Source: Methanomassiliicoccaceae archaeon UBA367
Lineage (GTDB): Archaea; Thermoplasmatota; Thermoplasmata; Methanomassiliicoccales; Methanomethylophilaceae
NCBI GenBank assembly: GCA_002506255.1
Contig: DAXF01000052.1
Location: 1 to 23,521 of the forward strand
Direction: 5' to 3'
DNA: 23,521 nucleotides
Shown: one piece after another, positions 1-8,221 of the stretch
Position numbering within the stretch: the first letter of the stretch is position 1
Layout of the letters: each line of letters opens with the position of its first letter
Program-made: the position numbers and the translations under genes
Notes under the pieces: model-generated
Told to the model about the DNA's origin: nothing
The model's database searches: none
What the model saw: only the letters and a program-made list of their open reading frames with translations

Positions 1-41
1 GCGCCGCATCCGACACACTCATCTACGTTCACTTTCGGCAT
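1..41 (-). CDS. 4Fe-4S ferredoxin, N-terminal fragment cut by the window edge
   Basis: Reading leftward from an ATG at 41, the 13 complete codons give MPKVNVDECVGCG followed by a partial alanine codon. The segment DECVGCG is the usual beginning of a 2x[4Fe-4S] or single-cluster ferredoxin (first CxxC of a CxxCxxC motif). A GAGGT ribosome binding site lies a few bases before the start (about 48-52 on this strand). An AT-rich stretch at 72-83 could be its TATA box. Only the first cluster ligands are visible, so it may equally be the N-terminus of a larger ferredoxin-domain protein. It is transcribed divergently from the amidohydrolase gene. Its role as a low-potential electron carrier follows from the family, not from what can be seen here. 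Confidence 0.6.
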   Translation of the reverse strand, partial: MPKVNVDECVGCG

Positions 42-154
42 TTCTATACCTCGGAGTCACGTATCGTAGCGCAATATAATATCCTTTGCACTTCGGAATT
101 GAAGAAATGTTGTAGGCAGGTGAATCTTTTAACCATGCAGGACGTGGAGATGGC
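42..154. promoter_or_regulatory. divergent promoter region between ferredoxin and amidohydrolase genes
   Basis: This 113-base gap separates two divergent starts. On the plus strand TTTTAA at 127-132 sits about 26 bases before the ATG at 155, matching an archaeal TATA box of a transcript starting at or next to the start codon. An AT-rich block at 71-83 (AATATAATAT) could serve the minus-strand ferredoxin gene. No other coding sequence is visible here. Confidence 0.45.
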
Positions 155-1210
155 ATGGACTACATATCCGGGGACATCTGGACACCGAACGGCATCTTCG
201 CCGGGTACGTGGCCATAGACCGCGGCAGGATCGCGGAGATCGGTGAGGGCAGATGCCCGGAGCCTTCGCTGTTCTCAGGTCTTGTGATCCCTGCGCCCGT
301 GAATGCGCACACGCACGTAGGGGATGCGGGACTATGCCTGGACCGCAGATATTCACTGGAGGAGCTGGTCGCCCCTCCGAACGGGATGAAGCACAGATTC
401 CTTTCAGAAACCTCAAGAGAAGAGCTTGTGAGCAGCATGAAAGCCTTCTCAGACCGCATGCAAGTAGGCGGTTTCTCTGGGTTCATCGATTTCAGAGAGG
501 GTGGGGCAGAGGGCTGCAGGATGCTCAGAGAAGCATCCGAGAGCGCGGTTATACTCGGACGCCCCGTTTCCGAGACTTTCGATCAGAACGAAGCGGAAGA
601 CATCCTGAGAATAGCGGACGGCATCGGCATCTCCGGAATGCGGGACATTAGCTACCGTTATGTGGAGAGCCTAGCCGAAGCTGCCCGCAGGTCGAAGAAG
701 ATATTCGCTGTGCACGCATCCGAGAACAGAAGGGACGATATAGAATCCATCCTGGCTCTGGAACCTGATTTCCTTGTGCATATGTGCGCTTCCGAGAAGG
801 AGGACCTGAGGAAGTGCGCAGATTCGGACATCCCGATAGTCGTATGCGCCCGATCCAACATGTACTTCGGCCTTGTGCCGCCCATAAAAGAGATGTTGGA
901 TGCAGGAGTGCGGGTGGCCGTGGGCACAGACAATGCAATGCTCTGCAATGCCGACTCCGCCGCGGAGCTCGATGCCTTCACGAATGTGCTTACCTCTCAG
1001 GGGGGAGACCGTCTGGATGCAGTCAGATGCTTGGCCGAGGGCGGGAAGAAGATATTAAATGATGGTGCGAATATCGGTCTGAAGGCTGGAGCGGAAGCGG
1101 ATATAGCCGTTTACCGCATCAGAGACTGCGGCACCGAGGTCGTACGCTTCGCTCCTGGTCTGCAAAGGAGAGCTGACAATGGCATTCAAGAGTATACTCG
1201 TACCCACTGA
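155..1210 (+). CDS. metal-dependent amidohydrolase (deaminase-like)
   Basis: The 351-residue protein belongs to the amidohydrolase (TIM-barrel metal hydrolase) superfamily. Visible metal-site motifs in order are the HxH pair at residues 52-54 (NAHTHVGD), a His in VHASE (187), a second His in LVHMCASE (209), and the conserved Asp in VGTDNAM (259). No carboxylated lysine is evident, which resembles the mononuclear deaminase branch (cytosine, guanine or S-adenosylhomocysteine deaminase-like). The substrate cannot be read from the sequence. Its ATG at 155 lies about 26 bases after a TATA-like TTTTAA, and nearby ATGs at 135 and 150 are in other frames. The last 32 bases overlap the start of the universal stress protein gene, so it heads the operon 155-4154. 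The tail after about residue 325 is poorly conserved-looking and spans that overlap. Confidence 0.8.
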   Translation: MDYISGDIWTPNGIFAGYVAIDRGRIAEIGEGRCPEPSLFSGLVIPAPVNAHTHVGDAGLCLDRRYSLEELVAPPNGMKHRFLSETSREELVSSMKAFSDRMQVGGFSGFIDFREGGAEGCRMLREASESAVILGRPVSETFDQNEAEDILRIADGIGISGMRDISYRYVESLAEAARRSKKIFAVHASENRRDDIESILALEPDFLVHMCASEKEDLRKCADSDIPIVVCARSNMYFGLVPPIKEMLDAGVRVAVGTDNAMLCNADSAAELDAFTNVLTSQGGDRLDAVRCLAEGGKKILNDGANIGLKAGAEADIAVYRIRDCGTEVVRFAPGLQRRADNGIQEYTRTH

Positions 1211-1622
1211 CGGAAGTGAGTACACCAAGTTCGCAGTAAAGGAGGCCATAGATCTGGCGGCTGCGATAGATGCGAAGATAACAGCGGTCTACGTGCTTGA
1301 CCGCGCACTTTTCTCGAACATGCCCATGGATACGGCTGTTCTCAATGTTTACACAGTCCTGGAGAAGGAAGGCAAGGAGGCCGTGGAATACGTGAAGGCA
1401 GAAGGTAAGAAGAAGGGTGTCGAGGTCGAGACCAAGGTCGTCGAGGGAACACCCGTGAAAACTATAGTGGAAATGTCCGGCGATTACGACCTGGTTGTCA
1501 TGGGGACCCTCGGCAGGACAGGTTTCTCGAAGCTGATGCTTGGAAGCGTTGCCGAGAAGGTAGTAAGATTCTCCAGTAGCCCCGTCCTTGTAGTGGGGAA
1601 GCCTGTGGAGGGTCGTCAATGA
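1179..1622 (+). CDS. universal stress protein (UspA family, ATP-binding type)
   Basis: This 147-residue protein covers a single Usp domain. It begins with the typical strand ILVPTDGSE (residues 6-14) and ends with the nucleotide-binding signature G-2x-G-9x-GS beginning at Gly109 ([15 protein letters not shown]), then [12 protein letters not shown]. The intact signature predicts ATP binding as in MJ0577. Such proteins form dimers and act as stress or energy sensors in the cytoplasm; the exact partner is unknown. The ATG at 1179 is preceded by AAAGGAGAG as ribosome binding site. The start overlaps the amidohydrolase gene by 32 bases, and the end overlaps the next CBS gene by 4 bases (ATGA), implying translational coupling. 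The neighbour also belongs to an adenine-nucleotide-binding family, which fits a joint energy-sensing role. Confidence 0.92.
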   Translation: MAFKSILVPTDGSEYTKFAVKEAIDLAAAIDAKITAVYVLDRALFSNMPMDTAVLNVYTVLEKEGKEAVEYVKAEGKKKGVEVETKVVEGTPVKTIVEMSGDYDLVVMGTLGRTGFSKLMLGSVAEKVVRFSSSPVLVVGKPVEGRQ

Positions 1623-2470
1623 AGACGATAGCGGAGGTCATGATGCACCTCCCCATAGTCGTAGAGGTCCCGGGCAGCCGCAACGACGCGATAAATCTGA
1701 TGGTCCGTGAGAAGCTGACCGGATTGCCCGTCGTCAGGGCCTCAGACGGTAAGCTCGTGGGCATAGTTTCCAGAAGGGATGTTTTCAAGAACTTCAAGGA
1801 GAACCAGCTCTCCCTCATAATGAAGAAGGATATAATCTCGATAACTCCGGACAAGACCATCGCGGAAGCCGCTGAGATATTCACATCCAAGAGGATACAC
1901 CGCCTTCCTGTGGTGGATGACGGTAAGCTCGTTGGAATAATCACCCCCACTGACCTTCTTGACGAGATAATCGCAATGAAGACTCCGATGAAGGCAGAGG
2001 ACGTTCTGAACGTTAAGTGCGTCACTGCCTATGAGAAGGACCCGCTTTCATACACCGTCCCCGCCATGAGGATCAGCGATGTCCCCGCGATGCCGGTGCT
2101 TAACGACGACGGTGAGCTCGTCGGCATACTGACGGACCGTGACCTATTCCTGGATCAGGGCAAGGACTCCGAAGCACTCTCTAAGCTGGGCCTTGACGAA
2201 GGCTACGAGAAACTGGCGGGATACCGCAACGTGATGCCCCTTTTCTATGTGGCCACCCAGAAGGAGATACCGAAAGAGTATCTCGTCGAGGACGCCATGG
2301 TAAGGGACCCGGCGACCGTCTACAAGAAGACGTCCCTGTCGGATGCGGCCAAGATCATGAAGGTCAACGACTTCGGCCAGCTACCGGTTCACGGGAACAA
2401 TGACGAACTGATCGGCATGATATACGATATCGATGTCCTCTACGCCCTAGTTGGTAAGCTAGATGGCTGA
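1619..2470 (+). CDS. four-CBS-domain protein
   Basis: The 283-residue protein consists almost only of four CBS modules forming two Bateman pairs: about residues 4-56, 64-118, 122-185 and 221-281. Each carries the typical pattern of a hydrophobic LPVV/MPVL strand followed by a DGKLVGI/DDELIGM turn and a D-L/R-D-VF helix (TGLPVVRASDGKLVGIVSRR, HRLPVVDDGKLVGIITPTDL, AMPVLNDDGELVGILTDRDL, GQLPVHGNNDELIGMIYDID). CBS pairs bind adenosine ligands such as AMP, ATP or SAM; no effector domain is fused here, so it probably regulates a partner protein. It starts in a 4-base ATGA overlap with the Usp gene and overlaps glyS by 8 bases, so the three are very likely co-translated. The partner is unknown; Usp or GlyRS are candidates only by position. 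Confidence 0.9.
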   Translation: MKTIAEVMMHLPIVVEVPGSRNDAINLMVREKLTGLPVVRASDGKLVGIVSRRDVFKNFKENQLSLIMKKDIISITPDKTIAEAAEIFTSKRIHRLPVVDDGKLVGIITPTDLLDEIIAMKTPMKAEDVLNVKCVTAYEKDPLSYTVPAMRISDVPAMPVLNDDGELVGILTDRDLFLDQGKDSEALSKLGLDEGYEKLAGYRNVMPLFYVATQKEIPKEYLVEDAMVRDPATVYKKTSLSDAAKIMKVNDFGQLPVHGNNDELIGMIYDIDVLYALVGKLDG

Positions 2471-4154
2471 TGCTTCTGATATCCTGACCCTCTGCAGGCG
2501 CAGGGGATTCATCTGGCCCTCCTTCGAGATATATGGCGGAGTGGCCGGTATGTTCGACTACGGCCCCCTGGGCTGTGTTCTAAGGAACAATATAGTCGAG
2601 AAATGGCGTGCCCTGTACAAAGGCAGAGAGGGTTTTGTGGAGATTGATTCTGAAACGGTCAGCCCAAGAGAAGTCTTCAAGGCCTCGGGTCATGTGGACG
2701 AGTTCTCTGATTTCATGACCTTCTGCACCAAATGCGAGTCCCCTTTCAGAGCCGACCATCTTGTGAAGGACTTTTGCGAGAATCCTGACGTTCTTTCCGC
2801 TGAAGAGCTGGAGAGCAAGTTCAAAGAGCACGGCATAAAATGCCCGGAGTGCGAAGGGGATCTGGGGAAGGTTGAGGAATTCAATCTCATGTTCAAAACG
2901 TACATAGGTCCCGGTTCTAACAGAGTAGGCTATCTGAGGCCGGAAACAGCCCAGGGCATCTTCGTGAACTACCCGAACCTTTACAGATACAACCGTGAGA
3001 AACTGCCATTGGGAGTCATACAGACCGGACGCGGGTACCGCAACGAGATTGCGCCGCGCCAGGGGATGATCCGCATGAGGGAGTTCAATATGATGGAGGT
3101 TGAGCTTTTCGTCGACCCTGAGGACAAGAGCTGGAGCAGATTCGATGATGTCAGAGACTGCGAATTCACCCTCATACCTCAGGACGGCAAGCAGATCACC
3201 GTCACCGTCGGAGAGGCAGTCAGAAAGAACATAATCGTCAACGAGGTGCTGGCATACTTCGTGTACGCCACGAAGCAGCTGCTGGTGTCCATCGGAGTGA
3301 AAGAGGATAAGATACGTTTCAGGCAGCATCTTAAGGATGAGATGGCCCACTACGCTGCGGATTGCTGGGATGCCGAAGTGGAACTGTCATACGGATGGAC
3401 CGAGGTCACCGGAGTTGCCGACAGAGGATGCTGGGACCTTTCCCGGCATGCCAAATTCTCCGGGCAGGAGCTAACCCACTTCAAGAGGTTCGACGAGCCT
3501 AGGGAAGTAGAGGAAGAGAGGATCAAGGCCAAGCACAAAGCTCTCGGTCCCATGTTCAAGAACCGCGCCAAGGATATAGCGGCGGCGATAGAAGCATTGG
3601 GTCCCTCGGACATCAAGGATAATGGCATAACTGTTACCGTCGGTGGCGAGACGGTGCATCTTACCGACGAGTTCTTCGAGATCGTTCTCGTCAAAGAGAA
3701 GGTGTCCGGCGTAAGAGTGATACCTCATGTCATAGAGCCATCCTACGGATTGGACAGGCTTTTCTACTCGATATTGGAACATGCTTATGATCATGACGAC
3801 GAAGAAGACTACACCGTACTACGTCTGAGGCCTAGCATGGCCCCGGTCAAGGTCGGCGTGTTCCCTCTGATGGAGAAGGACGGCTTGGATTCGATCGCCC
3901 TCCGGATTTCCGAGGAACTTCGCATGTCCGGCATAGAGGCCGTATATGACGGAGCCGGCACCATAGGCAAAAGATACGCCCGCATGGACGAGATCGGAAC
4001 GCCCTGGTGCATAACCGTGGACTATGAGACGATCGAGGAAGGGAAGGACAATGGAACGGTCACTCTCAGATACAGAGACACGAAGGAACAGGTTCGCCTC
4101 AGCATAGAGGATGTGGAGAACCGCATACGCGACATGCTGCGGGATGATGCGTGA
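2463..4154 (+). CDS. glyS: glycyl-tRNA synthetase, archaeal/eukaryal dimeric type
   Basis: This 563-residue class II synthetase charges tRNA-Gly with glycine. The N-terminus RRRGFIWPSFEIYGGVAG (residues 12-29) and FDYGPLG are diagnostic of the alpha2 GlyRS family. An insertion carries two Cys pairs, CTKC (88-91) and CPEC (127-130), a probable zinc site. Motif 2 lies at about 189-215 (GRGYRNEIAPRQGMIRMREF), and motif 3 at about 420-440 (PHVIEPSYGLDR). The HGTP-type anticodon-binding domain starts near APVKVGVFPL and reaches the end. Length is normal for archaea. The ATG overlaps the preceding CBS gene by 8 bases, so it is the last gene of the 155-4154 operon. A tRNA-Gly(GCC) gene, one of its substrates, is found further right at 11349. 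Confidence 0.97.
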   Translation: MADASDILTLCRRRGFIWPSFEIYGGVAGMFDYGPLGCVLRNNIVEKWRALYKGREGFVEIDSETVSPREVFKASGHVDEFSDFMTFCTKCESPFRADHLVKDFCENPDVLSAEELESKFKEHGIKCPECEGDLGKVEEFNLMFKTYIGPGSNRVGYLRPETAQGIFVNYPNLYRYNREKLPLGVIQTGRGYRNEIAPRQGMIRMREFNMMEVELFVDPEDKSWSRFDDVRDCEFTLIPQDGKQITVTVGEAVRKNIIVNEVLAYFVYATKQLLVSIGVKEDKIRFRQHLKDEMAHYAADCWDAEVELSYGWTEVTGVADRGCWDLSRHAKFSGQELTHFKRFDEPREVEEERIKAKHKALGPMFKNRAKDIAAAIEALGPSDIKDNGITVTVGGETVHLTDEFFEIVLVKEKVSGVRVIPHVIEPSYGLDRLFYSILEHAYDHDDEEDYTVLRLRPSMAPVKVGVFPLMEKDGLDSIALRISEELRMSGIEAVYDGAGTIGKRYARMDEIGTPWCITVDYETIEEGKDNGTVTLRYRDTKEQVRLSIEDVENRIRDMLRDDA

Positions 4155-4301
4155 GGCCATCTTATTTAATACCTTTCCAAATTTACCCAGCCAGCATCTG
4201 GACGGGGCCTCCGGGCGGTGCTGATCGGAGCTTCCGACCGCCCTTACGAACGGTACTTCGCTATCCTTTATCTACCTTCTAAACAATTGGAAACTAGAGG
4301 T
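4155..4301 (+). promoter_or_regulatory. promoter and possible structured leader before the CBS/hibernation-like gene
   Basis: The 147-base gap after glyS contains a TATA-like TTATTTAATAC at about 4163-4173 and a second T/A-rich element CCTTTATCT at 4265-4273. The second lies about 30 bases before the GTG at 4302. Between them, 4213-4243 folds on paper into a hairpin: GGGCGG (4213-4218) pairs with CCGCCC (4238-4243), and inside it TCGGA (4225-4229) pairs with TCCGA (4233-4237) around the loop GCT, with a bulge of six bases on the 5' side. If transcription starts after the first box, the mRNA carries a leader of roughly 100 bases with this hairpin. Confidence 0.4.
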
Positions 4302-5495
4302 GTGAAATTGGGAGTTGAAGACCTACAGGATCTGAAAAAGCTCTCCATGCTTAGATCTATGATCAACAGCAAGGGGATCGAAGACATTATGAGCACCGAA
4401 TTCCCGAATGCAAGCCCCGAGGACCGCATATCCGATGTGACCTCGCTGATGCGGAAAACAAAGTATTACGATGTGCCAGTCATAGATGATGGCGAATACG
4501 TCGGGATGCTGAGTTACGGCACGATACTGAAGAAGGGAAGCGTTGCGCTTGACACTAAGATCCAAAAACTCGTAGGGAGACCTCCTACGGTTTCGAAGGG
4601 AATGAGCATCACCGACGTTGCGGAGATGATGATCGCCGGAAACAGCCGCCAGTTGGCGGTTCTCAATTCCGGAGGCAAGAAGGTGATAGGCACGATATCC
4701 AGGTCCGCTCTCCTGGAAGCTGCAGCGGAAGTGAAATCCTTCAGAGAGATCAAGGTCTGGGAGCTGATGAGCAACCCCGTCGAGTCAGTGAAGAGCACGG
4801 ATATGCTGGATGATGCCCTGGAGATCATGACCGGTCTTGACATAAGAACCGTGCCGGTCGTGGACAGCGCAGGCAGGGTCGTGGGGATTGTCGGCATGAA
4901 CGAGGTCACGGAGCACTTCCGGAGAGGAGATGCGAAGACCGTCGGTGATGCTTCCGGATCCAAGAAGGAGAGGGCGTCCGTGCCCATCGACACGATATGT
5001 GCCACAGCACCGAAGACCGTGAACTGGGACGATGATATCGGTACCGCTGCGAGGATCATGATCGATAACGACATATCCACGCTGCCCGTGCTCGAGGGCG
5101 AAGAGCTAGTAGGAATACTGACCCAGTATGACATAGTGGAGCTCATCTCCGCATGCAAGGAAAGGGAGGTCCTCTATGTGCAGATAAGCGGTCTGGACGA
5201 CAACGATAAGTCGTACCACGATTCGATCTACGATGTAATCGGTAAAGAGGTCGAGAAGATCGCCAAGATCAGCAAGCCGTCCTCTCTGACCATGCATGTG
5301 GCCAAGTACAAGGACAAGGGAGAGAACAACAAGTACAGCATAACCGCCAGGCTCGCAACGGACAACTACAGTCTGAGTCTCAAGGAGGTCGGCTGGGACT
5401 TGACAAAGACGGTCAACGACCTGATGAAGCGCATGACCTCCGAAGTGGCGGCCGCCAAGGATGCCCGCCGCACATATCGCAGAAGAAAGCGCTGA
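4302..5495 (+). CDS. four-CBS protein fused to a basic, ribosome-hibernation-factor-like C-terminal domain
   Basis: With the GTG start at 4302 the protein has 397 residues. Four CBS modules occupy about 27-78, 86-143, 150-206 and 228-285 (for example YYDVPVIDDGEYVGML, IRTVPVVDSAGRVVGIVG, STLPVLEGEELVGILTQYDI). From about 290 a new domain follows: strand LYVQISGL, helix IYDVIGKEVEKIAKI, two strands (SLTMHVAKYK and KYSITARLAT), then a long helix ending in the very basic tail ARRTYRRRKR. This beta-alpha-beta-beta-alpha order resembles the S30AE/HPF domain that binds 30S subunits; this is my inference from pattern. The reading frame stays open back to a GTG at 4218, but residues from there look non-coding and sit in a hairpin, so I prefer 4302. 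A role in adenosine-ligand-controlled ribosome shutdown would fit its place between glyS and valS. Confidence 0.8.
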   Translation: MKLGVEDLQDLKKLSMLRSMINSKGIEDIMSTEFPNASPEDRISDVTSLMRKTKYYDVPVIDDGEYVGMLSYGTILKKGSVALDTKIQKLVGRPPTVSKGMSITDVAEMMIAGNSRQLAVLNSGGKKVIGTISRSALLEAAAEVKSFREIKVWELMSNPVESVKSTDMLDDALEIMTGLDIRTVPVVDSAGRVVGIVGMNEVTEHFRRGDAKTVGDASGSKKERASVPIDTICATAPKTVNWDDDIGTAARIMIDNDISTLPVLEGEELVGILTQYDIVELISACKEREVLYVQISGLDDNDKSYHDSIYDVIGKEVEKIAKISKPSSLTMHVAKYKDKGENNKYSITARLATDNYSLSLKEVGWDLTKTVNDLMKRMTSEVAAAKDARRTYRRRKR

Positions 5496-5541
5496 AACCT
5501 CTCACAAACCTTTTTCAACACCTTTTCTATAAGAGTCCCCA

Positions 5542-8151
5542 ATGGCCCAATACGATTCCGCATCTATAGAGGAACGCTGGCAGAGGATGTGGAAAGAAGA
5601 GTCCGTATACAGATTCGATCCCGAGTCCGAGAAGCCCGTATACAGCATAGACAATCCCCCCAGATACACTTCTGGCTCCCTTCATCTGGGTCATGCGACC
5701 GGTTATTCTCTGATTGATTTCGCTGCCCGCTACAGGAGAATGAGAGGATGCAATGTGTTTTTCCCCCTTTGCTTCGATGTGAACGGGACACCGATTGAGG
5801 TAAGGGTGGAGAAGAAGCACGGCATAACCAAACTGGACCTCCCCCGCAGCGAATACAGGAAGCTCTGCTCCGATTTTGCCAACAGCTTCATAGAGGAGAT
5901 GAAGCACCACTTCGAGATACTCGGAGAGAGTATGGACCCCAGCATATACTATCAGACCGACGCCCCTTATTACAGGAGGATAACCCAGATCTCCTTCGTG
6001 AAGCTCTTCAAGATGGGGCTGGTCTACAAAGGTAACTTCCCGGTCAACTGGTGCCCCAGATGCATGACGGCTCTGGCCGATGCAGAGGTGGAGTACAGGG
6101 ACAACCTGGGCAAGCTCAACTACATAAAATTCAACATAGAGGGGGAGGAGGGATACGTCCTCATAGCCACTACGAGGCCCGAGCTTCTGTGCACATGCAA
6201 AATGGTCGCCGTGCACCCTGATGATAAGAGCAAAGCGGACCTGATAGGCAAGAATCTTATCACCCCCATCTACGGAAGGAGGGTTCCAGTCATATCGGAC
6301 CCCAAAGTCGATCCCGAGTACGGGACCGGCAACGTTATGATATGCACAATCGGCGACAAGGATGACCTGGAGTGGGTCATGAAATACCGCCTGGAAATGG
6401 AGAAGGGAATTGACGAGCTGGGAAAGATGACCGCTCTGGCCGGAAAGTACGCCGGTATGACAGTACCTGAGGCGAGGAAAGCAGTCATAGAGGATATGAG
6501 GAAGAGCGGGGAGCTCGTCAGGCAGGAGGACAACCAGCAGAACGTCTCGATATGCTGGAGATGTCACTCCCCCGTGGAGTTCCTGCAGGTACCTCAGTGG
6601 TTCCTGAAAACACTGGACTTCAGAGACAGGGTACTGGAGGAGGCCGATAAGATAAACTGGTATCCGGCCTTCATGAAGACGAGATTGCAGGACTGGGTCA
6701 ATTCACTCGAATGGGATTGGGTCCTGAGCAGGCAGCGCATATTCGCCACCCCCATACCTGTATGGGAATGTGAGAGATGCGACTACGCCGTGCCGGCAAC
6801 CGAGGAGATGTGCTATTGCGATCCGACGGAGGATGCTCCTCCTGCGGAGAAATGCCCAGAATGCGGCGGGAAGCTCGTAGGGAGCACCGACGTATTCGAC
6901 ACGTGGATGGACTCCTCGGGCTCCGCACTGTACAACACATTCTGGGAGAGAGATGCGGAACTTCACAAGAAGCTGTTCCCCATGTCCATGAGGCCCCAGT
7001 CCCACGACATAATACGCACATGGGCCTTCTACTCCATCCTCAGAAGCGAGCAGCTCAAGGAATCGAGGCCTTGGGACGACATAATGATCCACGGGTTCAT
7101 CATGGCCCCGGACGGCACTCCAATGCACTCGTCCATAGGGAATGTCATAGATCCAATTCCGATACTGAAGGAATACGGAGCGGATGCTCTGAGGTATTAT
7201 GCCGCCACATGCTCACTTGGGATAGACCATTCTTTCAGGGAGAAGGATGTCATCCGCGGAAGGAGGCTCTGCAACAAGATCTTCAATCTGGGTCAGTTCG
7301 TGTCCCGCTTCTTCGATTCAAAACCCGAGAGGTCGGGAGCCCTGAGGTTACCGGACAGGTGGATACTCGGAAGATACTCTGATACTGTCGCAAAAGCCAC
7401 TGCGTTCTTCGACGAGTATCAGTTCGATAAGGCAATGAAGGAGATCGAGAACTTCATATGGCACGAGTTCGCCGATCACTATGTGGAGATGGTGAAATCC
7501 AGGAAGGATGACTCAGTCAGATATACCCTCTACACCGTATTCCTCGGGTCTCTCAAAATGATCGCGCCCTTCCTTCCCCACGTCACAGAGGATGTGTATC
7601 AGTCCTGCTTCGCGAAGCACGAGGGCTCCGTCAGCCTGCATCTGACATCCTGGCCGGAACCGGTCCTGAGGGATGTGGAAGCCGAGGCCGCGGGAGATGT
7701 TCTGAAGGACGTCATCGCTGCGATACGCGGCTGGAAATCCGACAAGAAGATGCCCCTTAATGCGGAGATAGACACCGTAGAGATAATAGGCGGCGGGGCC
7801 GCAGCTCTCTCTGCAGCGGAAGCCGATATAATGGAAACGGTGAAGGCACAGAAGATCATCATAGCTGAGGAGGCTGATCTTACCGAGGAAGCTGTCGGTG
7901 TCAAGCCTGTCTACGCTAAGCTGGGGCCGGCTTTCAAAGCAGATGCGAAAGAGATAACCGCAGCAGTATCCCGCATGGACGCCAAGTGTGTTATGGAAGC
8001 GCTGAAAGACGGTAAACTTGAGATCTCCACCGGCAGCGGGACCCACACTCTGGGGCCTGAGTTCTTCGATATCGAGAAGAGGCTGATGCTTGACGGAAGA
8101 GCGGTGGATACTATCCAGGTCGGGGATCTGCTCATAGCCATAAGCCTCTGA
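5542..8151 (+). CDS. valS: valyl-tRNA synthetase, archaeal type, with altered KMSKS loop
   Basis: The 869-residue class I synthetase charges tRNA-Val. The HIGH motif is HLGH at 48-51 (SGSLHLGHATG). The CP1 editing domain is present (IATTRPELLCTCKMVAVHPDD), as are zinc-ligand pairs CPRC and CERC/CPEC, the ValRS segment WVNSLEWDWVLSRQR, and RPQSHDIIRTWAFY. These select Val over Ile or Leu. Where KMSKS is expected, residues 526-534 read TPMHSSIGN, so both lysines of the motif are missing while GNVIDP follows normally. The anticodon-binding helical domain and a short C-terminal region complete the protein. The ATG at 5542 has no clear ribosome binding site; T-rich elements at 5511-5517 and 5525-5532 may be its promoter. 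It stands alone between the CBS gene and nfeD. Confidence 0.93.
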   Translation: MAQYDSASIEERWQRMWKEESVYRFDPESEKPVYSIDNPPRYTSGSLHLGHATGYSLIDFAARYRRMRGCNVFFPLCFDVNGTPIEVRVEKKHGITKLDLPRSEYRKLCSDFANSFIEEMKHHFEILGESMDPSIYYQTDAPYYRRITQISFVKLFKMGLVYKGNFPVNWCPRCMTALADAEVEYRDNLGKLNYIKFNIEGEEGYVLIATTRPELLCTCKMVAVHPDDKSKADLIGKNLITPIYGRRVPVISDPKVDPEYGTGNVMICTIGDKDDLEWVMKYRLEMEKGIDELGKMTALAGKYAGMTVPEARKAVIEDMRKSGELVRQEDNQQNVSICWRCHSPVEFLQVPQWFLKTLDFRDRVLEEADKINWYPAFMKTRLQDWVNSLEWDWVLSRQRIFATPIPVWECERCDYAVPATEEMCYCDPTEDAPPAEKCPECGGKLVGSTDVFDTWMDSSGSALYNTFWERDAELHKKLFPMSMRPQSHDIIRTWAFYSILRSEQLKESRPWDDIMIHGFIMAPDGTPMHSSIGNVIDPIPILKEYGADALRYYAATCSLGIDHSFREKDVIRGRRLCNKIFNLGQFVSRFFDSKPERSGALRLPDRWILGRYSDTVAKATAFFDEYQFDKAMKEIENFIWHEFADHYVEMVKSRKDDSVRYTLYTVFLGSLKMIAPFLPHVTEDVYQSCFAKHEGSVSLHLTSWPEPVLRDVEAEAAGDVLKDVIAAIRGWKSDKKMPLNAEIDTVEIIGGGAAALSAAEADIMETVKAQKIIIAEEADLTEEAVGVKPVYAKLGPAFKADAKEITAAVSRMDAKCVMEALKDGKLEISTGSGTHTLGPEFFDIEKRLMLDGRAVDTIQVGDLLIAISL

Positions 8152-8190
8152 TCTCCGCCGGAACGGAGGCCTGGCGACTAACGTCGTCAT

Positions 8191-8200
8191 GGTTAAATAC
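8191..8200 (+). promoter_or_regulatory. TATA box of the nfeD gene
   Basis: The sequence GGTTAAATAC is centred about 27 bases before the ATG at 8222. With no ribosome binding site in between, this is the geometry of a leaderless archaeal transcript and decides in favour of the 8222 start. Confidence 0.55.
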
Positions 8201-8221
8201 GCACCCCGTATTGGTATCCTT

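Noticed and set aside
4218..4301. CBS/hibernation-like protein starting at GTG 4218
   Set aside because: The extra 28 residues show no CBS character and overlap a GC-rich hairpin; kept only as an alternative to the GTG at 4302.
5527..6567. Long antisense open frame (346 codons, minus strand) opposite valS
   Set aside because: It mirrors the codon structure of valS, has no recognisable motif and no promoter or ribosome binding site; the same applies to antisense frames at 2580-3350, 8676-9563 and 20780-21538.
8189..8221. Longer NfeD start (11 extra residues)
   Set aside because: The added codons coincide with the TATA box at 8191-8200; the next ATG at 8222 has the leaderless spacing and begins right before the first membrane helix.
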